Part shown: piece after piece, positions 23,501 through 35,500 of the stretch
Layout: each line of letters opens with the position of its first letter
Position numbering within the stretch: position 1 is the stretch's first letter
Source of the DNA: Parelaphostrongylus tenuis
Taxonomy: Eukaryota; Nematoda; Chromadorea; Rhabditida; Metastrongylidae
Reading direction: 5' to 3'
NCBI GenBank assembly: GCA_019055375.1
Contig: JAHQIW010004099.1
Coordinates: forward strand, 20,138 to 84,137
Length of the DNA: 64,000 nucleotides
Notes under the pieces: generated by a model
Seen by the model: the letters and a program-made list of their open reading frames with translations, nothing else
What the model was told of the DNA's origin: nothing
Databases searched by the model: none
Position numbers and translations under genes: made by a program

Positions 23501-26500
23501 AGACACTACCTAAAGTTGGGCGGGCGTGACGTAATTAGAGCTATTCAGCTGTATTCGCAGCTGTCGATATCTTATAAAGAACAGTATGAGACTCGCACCG
23601 GCCGCCAAGCTCGATTCAAACCACGCCATTGGCAACTATCGCGAGAAGATGAAGAGAATGAAAACTGTGTTGGGTCCGCACAACTCGTGAAGATCGACCG
23701 TCCATGTATCTAGGCAAGCAAATTACAACATAAATCAATTTTCAATTGATTTTCAAAGATCGAAATTTTCGGCGGTAATTTCGGTAAATCTCCTGTTACA
23801 AGTTCGGATAGTGCTCATCAAACGGCTCGAAATATTGACAACGTTGGGTCAGTGTAGAGGTAACGATCGTCCACTATAATTTGGTTTGGAAAACTGTCAT
23901 GGGGACGGAGACTTTGAAATCGAGGGAGGATACGAACGTTATGCTATCCATAGTGCTGCTGAACATCTTCTGGCCATCGAGCCCTTGGACAGCTCTTCGA
24001 GAACGAGCAGAAAAACTTGGTGTTATCATACCGACTGTGTTTGAGCATCTAAATAAGATGAGAAAGCTGCGAATGAGGAACAAATTGATGTCCCACTATT
24101 GGCATGGTCATTCTTCACGTTAAAACGCTGCGATACGTTACACAACTGACAGATTAAATGCTGTGAGCTATGAAACTTTGCTTCATCCACTATACTCGCT
24201 AGGATCTCTCCTACTGACCAATACTTCCTGAAGCAATTCGACATCTTCCGGGGATCAAAACTTTGGGAACTTAGCCGACGCCGAAACTGACTTCAATAAA
24301 TCTGTCACATCTAGAAGTCTAAAATGCCTGCAACCAACACACATAACATTCCTTACCTTGGTTAAAAGAGTACATTTTAATGCCCGATATTTCGATTATT
24401 GAAGTTAGTTCTCAGATGAGATTCGCCGCTCCAACAATATAGTTGCAAATAAACATTAATTTCGGAGTAACCTAATATTTGAATTAATAATGAATGAAGA
24501 GAAAAATTTCTTGTGATATGATATCGAATGGTGAGATACATTTCCTTATTCGACTCACACTTGTAGAGTGGCGATGTGGGTGGCGAACTGTGTGGTAGTG
24601 ACGTTCTCGCGCATCTGATAGCGCGACGTGAGTGTCGCAATGCTTCTGGAGATTCAGTCATTCACTACTGTTTCAAAAATCGTTGAGAAAACTTCCGGTA
24701 ACATTAATGTTTTGTTTTTATGGTTAATGGTTATGGTTTAATGGTTAATGATGTTTTGTTAATATAGAGAGAATTTGGAAATATTAGGAAGTTACGTTGA
24801 ATCAAAACTTAATTGAGTCGTGAAGGCAGCATTTTTGTTTTTCGCAATATTCGAACTAATTCCAACAGCATCAATTCCACTTTTTTCCGATGGCTGTGTT
24901 GCATGCAACAATACTATGTGGTCGTATGATTTTTTCTCAAGACAGAATTTTAGAAGTAGTGAAGGTATTGACGGGTAAGAGCATCCAGATCGCTTGTTTT
25001 CAATAACCAGGTCCGCAGTAATCGTCCAGAAAAAACTCGAACACCTCGTTCAAAACTACTGGGTGCTGGTTTTCATAGATGAAGAGGAAGTGGTGTTTTC
25101 AGACCTACTCGAGATTCGTAGCCTATGTCCAAAGGATTAAAGATGAAGAATAGAGCACGCGTTGATCTTTCCTCCATCCTCTTTGTGCGGCTATTTGATA
25201 CATTACTCTTAGAGTATGGAAACACGGATACGATCTAGCGAAAGGACACTGCAAGTATTGTATGGGCTAAACATCCACTCAATAAAATCTACAGTGCAAA
25301 GAATGGAATCAAATGCATGGCGCCGATTTCGGGCATTGATGCACGCCAAACACTTCACCTTCTGCTTCTCTCTTTAATGAGGTTATGAGGTGACGTCGTT
25401 TCGAAGATTTTGCAAGCATACAGCAAAATTTTTTGTGGCGTTATCGTTCTTTTTGGTTCCCGTTGTTCTTTCTTCATCAGTTTAACCCGTTGAGAACAAC
25501 GTTGAAATCTTGGCGGGGGCTGCAATGACGTTGTGGTAGTTTCTAATGAAATGTGGATTTTCATCGTCACTAAAATAAAACTTCGTCGCCAGTAAATGGT
25601 AAAATATGATAGAAGAGACATCGATAAAGCTACTGTACCACAACAATGTGCTTTTCCCGTTTAATATAGATAATTTTTTGATTAATGGGCATTCTCTTAA
25701 ATATTAAACGTTCTGTAAAAGTTTCTTCTGCTATGTTCGATCATTTAGTCATGATGATATCTCCCAATACCTCAGATTACCAAAGAAATCCCATATTTCC
25801 ATTGAAAGGCGTGATAATAAAGACTCCCGCTGCACACGAGTGAGGTTTAAGCTAATAGAAGCTCAGATCGTTGTCAATGGCGGCTTTCCCGCCAGACCGT
25901 AGACGGTTGGCTGTTAACAGATAACACGCTCTAGAGTAAAAAGTGCTGTGCAAAACGAGCGTCGCTGGTGCAACGGTTAGCATACGCTCCCAAGAGTGAG
26001 ATCTGGGTTCGAATCCGGGCTGACGCCCGGAAGTTGCACAGGGCTCCACATCATTGGATATATGTACCACAGTCAATTCCCGCGCGAGAATTTTTTACGG
26101 CGTAAGTACAAGGAGTGGAAATTTCGGAAGCTATCTGGTAAATTTGAGAATTTAGAGGAAAAAACCACTACTGAACGATGGAATTTTACAAAACAGATCC
26201 TGCAAAAGCTCTTTGTTTTTTAGTATAAGGAACACCCACGTGTTAGAGAATATCTTAATTTTTCAACAAAAAACCACATCTTTCCAGAAGCGAACATGTT
26301 TCCAGCTGCTATGTGACATTTATTTACATTTGTTCTTTTCTGTGCATGTTTCTGTAGGCGTTCGATAACCTGAGAAATACCACTTCTGATATTAAGCCTG
26401 GTTTGTGGTTTAACATTCGTATCACGTTTCACTAGATGCGGCAACGTTTTGCAATCACAGTCCATTTTTCAACTCTTGCGGAATTTTTGGTATTACGTAG

Positions 26501-29500
26501 CAAATTTCTAATGTTAAGCAGACTTTGTAGTTACAAAGAAATTAAATATTGTTGAGGGAACCATAAAGCCGTTTCTTCAGTAGGAAAAACCGCCCAACTT
26601 TCTCAAAAATTTTCACGGATACAGTCGATTTTGTAGAATTATTCGTGTTTCCTTTTCCTTTCCCCTCAGCAGAGCATATTCGTTAGACTTTTAGCAATCA
26701 TTCAATAGCCCGAAAACTAAAGAATTTAGCGCTAAGCTAGATTTTGAAAAAACCTTCACAGTATGGTTTCCCAACAAGATAAGAACATAACTTTTTGGTT
26801 AAGCGCGCAAGTGGCACAGTGACTAGGGATGCTCTGCTGGCGCACATAAAGTCGATAGTTCGACCTCAGCGCTCATGGCTCGCCAAGCCATCCATCCCTC
26901 CAAGGTTAGTGAACTGGTGCCAGATTTGTTTGGGAGGACAGGCAGCACTGCTTGAAAATATCGGTAGGCCACCGCGCGTCATTTAAAAGGCCATGTATGT
27001 ACTCAATTATCCTGAATAAACCTAAAAATTGACAACCATATGACGTATTCGTCAGAGACTGATCGACGCAGAAAGCTCTATCCTTTTGATTTTTTGCTCT
27101 AGGATAAGCTGTTTCATTCTCGCCGCGATTTTTTTCGGTATTATATTAATGAGATTTGGATTTTATGCATCATGTTTCAATCAAAAATAGCCTTATTAAA
27201 GTCTCTTCTATCATATTTTCTCTTTTGCTGACCATTGAACTCTCTTTACTGGAGATAGAGATTCAAATTACATCGCAAATTTGCCACATTGTTATTGTAA
27301 AATTTTGCTCTCGCCGCCTGTGCGCAGGAAGTCAACGCGATTCCCAATGTACGGTGGTGTATTAAAAATATTTTATGTGACTTCAGGCTGAGAAAAGATA
27401 TTTAAAGCGAAATGTAAAGAATTAATGACGCAAACACTGGATGACTGACAAGATCGTAAGATCGAAGCACGTGTATCGGGCTCTATAAGTCAGCACATCT
27501 TTAACAGGCCACATGACATGAGTGGCTCAAAATTGATTATTTGGCATATTAAAATTGAGCGAGCTGTGGTCTTAAGAAAGCATTCGAAGCGAATGCAAAA
27601 ATCATTTGGATGCACTTGAAGAGAAGTAACATATTAGTAAAAATTAATTTATGTAAGTGTCTAGAAATTATTCAATATTAAACAAAGCCAAGAATCTCAC
27701 GTTGAACATCTATTCTTGTTGATTTGAGACGAAATATGAAACGTGATGATGCAGACGATGCCAATGATGATGTACAGAACGGATAGGTGGTGAAACCTAT
27801 TCACAGACGCATCCGGCACGAGGCTCATTGACATCGTTTTTATATTGAAATCGACGAACCCATACACATAGTATGCGGCAGTAACAGTCCCAACAATCTG
27901 TACTTGTACTGGTCAAAAAAGCTGATAATCTTCACTCTTTTACTGAGCGACTGTCTTTATTCATAGATTGGTGTTAGTATATACATATCTTACTCTTGAG
28001 ATTCTAAAACTTATACATTCGCCTTTATTCATATAATACAGCAATCTCACTGCGTGCAAATGTTTCCAATCTAACACGTACAAACTCATATTCGATAAAC
28101 AATCTGTGTTGATAAGCGCTTTGTGAGAACGGGGTTCTTTGTATGTAGTCCTGCTTTGAGTCTTTCTGCATACCATAAAGCGAATAGAAAAATGTCGTTT
28201 GAAGGAATTGTTCTCCTTCTTATGAAGTGTACGGGTACTATGAATAAACGAGCGCCGATGTTTTCTAGTAAACTGAGAAGCTATGCCAGAAACATCGGCT
28301 TCTCCGGAATGCATTCAAACGGCCTAGTTAGTCATTAACCTAATCAATATTGTCTAAAAGAATGTTTTAAGCCTTTTCTAGGTTGATATGTCAGTGGCTT
28401 GCAGACGTTTTGGCAGTCTCGTCCGCATCATCAGCCACAAGCCCCAGTAGTCACCCCTAATGATAGTATGGCCGAAGAAACATGTTCGCTCAGAACCACA
28501 TGAAATTGTAATTGTTACCGCTTCTTCAGTCGACGGCTTAGGGAGGCTTCACGCGGTTTCGACCGAACATGCTTCTGGTGTCCCTTACCATTAGTAGAAG
28601 TGGCCGGCAAGATATGTGGCTCTGATGAGGCGAGCGAGACTGCTGAGACGTTTCTCAACCCACTGATATATCAACCTTGAAAAGGCTCGTAATATTCTCT
28701 CAGGCACTAATAGATGTTTATAGCGAGATTTGAAACACAGCCGATCAAAAGGTGCCATCCTGTTCGTTTCGTTACGCCTTTATGGTCTTTCCGCTCATTC
28801 TATACTTTGCTCCATGCAGAAACATCGGACATTGGCGCTACCTGCTCGAGTTCATTATTGTGTTTCAATTCCCCTCTGCTTTCATGTATCAATTGCCACA
28901 TCAACCTCTTCACGACAATATGTACACTCTGTTGCACTAGGTGACTACATGTATACCAGGAGCTGTACACGTGTTCAGTACAGTCTGTGAGAATGTCTAA
29001 TTCTTTACGAGGTTGTTGAACTAGAGTCATAGTACGTTTCGGCGGTGTCGAACCGATGAGGTGGGCGAAACCGTCGGAGCAGGTTATCACGTGTTATTAA
29101 CACAAGATCAAAAACGCCCCTATTACGCCAGGCTATCGAAAATAAAGTAGGCCGGAGACGTAATACGCTTTAACGGCAAAAGATGGACGAGAGCCGTTAC
29201 CGAGTGGATTCCTCGGGATGTCGAGCGCTCGACAGGAAGACCACCGACCCGATTGCCCAATTTCTTCACGGAGAGCTTAGAAGAAAGATATGATGCTCAA
29301 CGATTCCCTAGAGCAGTAAAGACACACTGAGCTACTCTTCCATGCGATAGGAAAAATGGAAGAGTTGTTCGTGCCAACTCGAGTCAGTGGACGATCAACG
29401 GGACAACAGGTGATGCAGGTGATCACCTAAAACTACATCTCCCCATCCTTGCTATAAAGTAGGGTTCACTGCTTGGTTGTGAGCCATTGCTGAGGCGAGC

Positions 29501-32500
29501 GACATAACTGAAACGTACGCATGGTTCTGACGTAACAACATTGGTAAGCTTCAAGCATTCTTACAGACTACACTGGATTATAGGGAGGTTTAAAAACAGT
29601 CGATGAGATGGATTTGTGCACATATTATTTTGTGGCTATTTCGCCGGGCACACCTTTTGCCGAACTTTCTCTTCTCAGTCGATAGCATGTCAAACAAGAT
29701 TTTAGAACTGGGAATGGTCATGGAAAGGCCATCTTAGTGCATTAATCTAGCGAAGGTAAATTTGCGGCGAGAGTTAACTTGAAGAAAGTGTTTGGCTAGA
29801 TGCGTGGCTAGTGGAGTTCCGCAGCGATACTTTTGTGTCAATAACCCAGCATCGCGTACAAAGCTCGAAACTTTTTTAATAATCTGTTTGTTGGTTTCTA
29901 ATTTTGATTCACTACAATGACTTTCGTGCATTGTATAGAATAAGAGGATATAAAACTAAGACGTAAACATCCCACTGAAGCATAAGCTCGAGATTATAGA
30001 TAACCGTGGTTGCTGAAAAGGCACCAAAAATATGTGAGTGTACCGAGACATAGGGCGATAATCTTTGAAATCTAGTCACCGCGGCTTCCATACTGGTTTC
30101 ACGGAAAGCGCGTGCACTCTTCTGAACACATTTCAATCACGCTAATGACGTGGTCCTAACCGCAAATCACCCGAAAATGGCCGCGGTCGAGAAAGGGTCA
30201 AACCCATTGTGCGGTCGTCATCAGCTCAAGTTATCCTGCGCTAACATGTCCTCCTTTAGGGTATGGCATATTAACTCCATTGTGCGGTCATAACAATCTC
30301 ATATTATCACGGTGCTACATGAATCCTTTTCATAGATTAATCTCAGTGTATCACCAATATGAGTTGGAGAGCTACTACAAGCTGCATGTGCTCTTGATGT
30401 AGTTACGTCATCGTGTTGCCCTTACGAGCTTATTCTGTACCTGTAATACGTCACCCCTATCATTTTGTCACCACAATTTAGGGTTATAAGCCCATGTGAC
30501 GCAGTGGTTAGAGGTGCCCTGTGCCGCGTATAGGGTCGAGTTCGATCTCGCGCTCATAGCCCAGCAGAAAATCATCCATCTTGGGTCGGTAAATTGGTAC
30601 CAGACTGGTCTCAGGCTTGTGTGAGACGATAACCAGCACTGACTCAATACGGACAGACGCCACCGCGAGTCGTTGTAAATGCCAGATATGCATTCAGTTC
30701 TCAAGCGACGTCAAAAATTGAAGACGAATGCATGGCGCATCCCTCAAGTATTGATTAGAGTCAAGAGTTCCATCCTTTTTATCCTTTCCGTGTCAAGGTT
30801 CTTTTAGAACCACATAAGATCACTGATGTGTTAACCTTTTGCAACACTACTTCAATGTATTATACGTCTAGTATGCCAACCTAATATATCGTTACCGCTG
30901 TGTTTTGTGTCACACATGCCCATTACGTTGATTCACCTGGCTATGACGGAGCTGCTCTCTCACCTTGTAACTTAATTCTGACTGTTGGGTTGCCCTCACG
31001 TACTGGTCCTGTCATCGTATGGGTGCTTCTGCCATTTCGGTGCTGATACATCCTTTTTTGTACTATGAGTATTATATACGGGTTCACATTCCTAGTCTGA
31101 GATATAGCTTTTTGTCAACGTCAAGTAAGTCACAGCGTGGGTAAATCTTGTGAAACTGAGAACTCTACCTTGAGGTAGTGCCTGTTCGGCGCGGAAAACT
31201 GATTTGAAAACGTATTTTTCGCTGAAAATTGCTGTACTAGTCAACAATGGTAAATCAATTGTTATAATTATTCTGAAAAAAGAATGTGATTTGGAGAAAA
31301 TTGGTCACTACATTTGAATACGGAGAAATACTTTGCTTACTGTTACTAGGAAAAGAGAGAGACCCAAAGCGATGCCGTTACTCTCGTACTTACTCGAACG
31401 AAGAGTTGCCACAAGTCGCTCGTAGCACATTGCTGCGAGACTAAGAATCTAAAAAATGACGCTAATTTTTCTGGCCTTTTTTCTTTCTTTTTTTTTGAGA
31501 GTATAGTTCTACCATATTTAACATTCCTGGAAAGATGGAACCTGACGTTCCTAGTTTGTCAACGATCAAGATCACAGACTCTGTTGCGCATGCCAAAAGG
31601 TGGAAAACCAAATCAGCTGGACAAGTGATACAATTCAACGCAAACCGAGAGCAGTTCACTGAGTGGAATCCACGAGATGTCAAACGAGCAGCAAGAAGAC
31701 TAGAGTGGTCGGTTTCACGGGAATCGATTCGATGATCAGAATTTCTCACAAAAGGCGTTTACAATAGATGCGATTCTCAACCAATCCTCAAACGAAGAAA
31801 GCCCATCGAGCCACCCTTGCACGTCATAGGGCCGAACAGAAAACTTTGTGGTTGAAGATCAGCATTTGCTCGAGCCACTCGACGAAAGATAGAAGAACAG
31901 GTGATACAACTTATACACTATCGATGGAGGCAAGCATAACACACTAGTCCCTCTTTGGATTCACTGACGGTATGACTGCCTGTGTTGGAACCTTATAAAA
32001 CCGACCATGTGATGTGGAACTTATCTTAAAATCATGAATAACAATTCGATGTGGGAATTTGATAGAAGGTGTTACGATGTAAGTCTTCAAGCTAAATCAG
32101 AATAACTCCCATAACCGACTGTCAGTTAACTTCGACATTGCTTGAATATCTCCTTGTTTTCCTTATTCAGCAAGTACGAGGTTCTTAATTTGAAGATTCA
32201 ATCAGTACAGATGAACAGTACAGAGAAACCTGATGGTGATGGCTAACGTTTCGGCTTTATCGCCTTCCCAAAGCCTGAAAGAGTCAAATTGACATGCAAA
32301 ACACTCAGATAAGCACTTTCATAACCAGAGCAGAACAGCTTACGTACCGTTTTGTTTTATGGTCTGTGAGATGTTACGTGGACCAACCGCTTACAGCCTT
32401 GTATGAACGAGGACTGTGCGTGAGGGGCGGGGTCCCGTAACCCACGTTTGAAGAGCGATTTGAGATACGGCTCGAAGTCACGTGTTATGACGGGGCATTC

Positions 32501-35500
32501 GCCTTGCGGCTCATCTCGGAGCTTTTGGAGTGGACCCAAAACGCTTCGAGTGCTTTTCGCGCTGAGGTCTTTTGCGCCCGTGCGAGGATAGCGACTTTGA
32601 CCCCAAAACCATCCTTGTTGTGCATCCGTATTTTGAGCGCCCTCAACGAAGTTTTCATGTCATCATTGCGCAATCCGGTTAGGTGTTCTACGCGGATGTA
32701 AAGTGGCCTCCCGTTTCGCCGATATATTCTGCATCCGCAAGTTTTCAGGATCAGGTGAACTGTGCCTGAACTCATGCAGTCTCCGTCTTTACCGTTTGGG
32801 CATATTATACAATCTTTTGTGGAACAGAGAAGATTGTATAGGCGGTTACGGACTAAGTGGCGTTTGAGAGTCATCGGTGGTATTTCCTTTTCAAACATCG
32901 CTTTATATTCCTACTTATTTCGTCCGAAATGAAGGGTGGGATGAACGGGATCTTTTTGTCATTGCTTTTATCGTTGGAGCGTTGAACTTTTCCTTCGAAC
33001 CGATCCTGATGTGCTACACTTCCGTAGCCATTGGAGATGGCTATTTTGCATGCGAGTTTCAATGATTCTTTCTTCTCTTCCTTTACTGTGCACGCCGGAG
33101 GCTGTGCGGAACATGTTTTTCATAAGTGATCGTTTGGTGTGAGAAGGGTGAGAGGAAAAATTATGAATCAAGATATTTTTATTGCTTGGCTTTCGATACC
33201 ATTTTGTGCTGAAGCCATTTTTGGAAAGGTTAACTTGAATGTTGACGAATGGAAGTCATTATTTTTGGGGTTTTTCTTGGGTGAACTTTATGCACTGCGA
33301 TTGTGCGTTAAGTAATTCAAAGCATTTGTCCATGTTCTCTTGTGTTGGACATATGACAAGCAGTCGCCAATATATCTGCAGTAGACTGGTGGCCCGGGAT
33401 CGAGTGTGAGAGCTTCGACTCTAGACATAATCGCAACGGACAAGGCTTGGTGCCAGTCGTTGTCCCATGGCCAATCCTCCAAATTGTTTGTAATATGTTC
33501 CGGACCATCTGAACACTGAGCAGTTTAGGCAGTTCTTGAAGAGGATCATAAGTTGCTGAGTTGAGAAGCCATACATAATTATTGCTCCTTCATGTTGTGT
33601 GAGGAGCTCGTAGGTGGCTTGTAGTGCGGAATCATTTGAAACGTTTGTGTAAAGGGATGTTACGTCGAATAATTCCATAACGCATGTGTTTCTGCGGTGC
33701 GTATTACGTAGATGTTCCAAAAACATTTAAGTGTTCGTGAGGTGGGCCGAGATGTGTTCTTATAACTGGGCGATTATTAGGTTTATAAACCAAGCTATCC
33801 TGTCCGTTGGCTGGTCCACGCAACTAATGATGGATCTTGTCTTGAACTCTGAAAGATCGGTAGACACCAAATCATCAGTGGAAGCTAACTTGTGAGTCTT
33901 TATGAGTAGATATAGGACGGGACATGATGGGTGGTCAATTCTGAGCTGTGTAATTATGGATGGCTTCAAACCTGTTGCTCTTGCCAGATGTGCTGTGCCC
34001 GATATTTAGATGACACCTTTGGATGAAGATCGTAGGTGAATCAATTATGATATGCAACTCTCTCAGGTAAAGCACTAAAGGAACTCTAAGCAAAAAATTC
34101 GGCAATCTCTTAAGCAAGTCACAAAAAACAGACTCAACAAGACATCGAAGTGCCATTCAAGAAAGTCCCTAAAGTCGATCTGTGGTTGGTAATGTGCCAG
34201 AAAAATCTAGGGTCACCGTATTGGGAGGCATGACTCTTCCTGAGGAAGCGCGCTCACTATTAGAAAGAACTGCGTCCGAGCTTCTCACCAGTGCAGCCCA
34301 TTTCTGAAGAAACCCTGCGTAGGATCGCGTGTAATCTGCAAACTTCAAGACCAACTTCGTTATAAAGCAAAGTTAGACTCATTGCACAAGGGAGAAACAA
34401 GAAAAAGATGCGATGTCAAAATCTACTTTCCCTCGTACGTTTTTCAGACAACAAGAACCCAACGATGAAGTTGATTACAAATTTCGCAGTTTTTCGACCG
34501 ATACTCTCAATCCCTCAATCACTATCGTCGTAAAAAATTATGTACCAACCTCACAGCCACACAAAAGTGTGGTGTTACGTAAGGTCCGAGAACTAATAAG
34601 ATCTAAGACCATCAGACTATCAGTTAGTGATAAAGGCGGAGAGTTTCCTGTAATCCCTCGTCAGCTGGATGTCAGTATAACGCGAAAACATCCAGAAGAC
34701 CGTTCCCTGTACTGCTCATCTGAAGTCAGTACCGAAAACTGAATGCGGATTGGGCCCAATTGGCAAGAGCAGCAGGTTTGCAGCCATCTATAATTACACA
34801 TCTCAAAATTGGCCAACCATCATGGGCCATCCTATCTACCCATGAAAGACTCACAAGTTAACTTCCACTGATGATTTCATCAAATTCTGATATCTGATGT
34901 CTAGCGACCCTTCAAAGTTCATGGCAAGAGCCACCATTAGTTGCGTGGACGGGCCAACGGACAGGATAGCTTGGTTTATAAACCTAATACTCGCCCAGTT
35001 ATTAAGACACATCCCGGTTCTCCTCACCAACACCAAAATGTTTCTGGAAGATCTACGTAATACGCACCCCAACAACGCGTGCGTTATGAAACCATTTGAC
35101 GTAACATCTCTTTACACAAGCGTTCCGAATGATTCCGCACTACAAACCACCTACGAGCTCCGTACACAACATGAAGGAGCAATAATTATGTATGGCTTCT
35201 CAACTCAGCAGCTTATGATCCTCTTGAAGAACTGCTTAAACTGCTCAGTGTTCAGATGGTCCGGAACATATTACAAACAACTTAGAGGATCGGCCATGAA
35301 ACAACGACTGGCACCAAACCTTGCCGCTGCGTTTATGTCTGAAAGTCGAAGCCCCCATAGTCGATCTCGGGCCACCAGTCTACTGCAGATATATTGGCGA
35401 CTGCTTTGTCATATGTCCAACACAAGAGAACATGGACATTGCTTTGAATTACTTAACGCACAATCGCAGTATATATAGTTCACCCGAGAAGAACCTCAAA

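Noticed and set aside
25355..25640. Minus-strand stretch with NDNATKNFAV as a mariner catalytic block
   Set aside because: Only a weak likeness to the HDNARPHVA motif; the surrounding residues do not follow the family.
29912..30136. Minus-strand frame ending VLVLYPLILYNARKSL as another receptor exon
   Set aside because: The Srab-like gene is complete in phase without it, and no splice phase fits.
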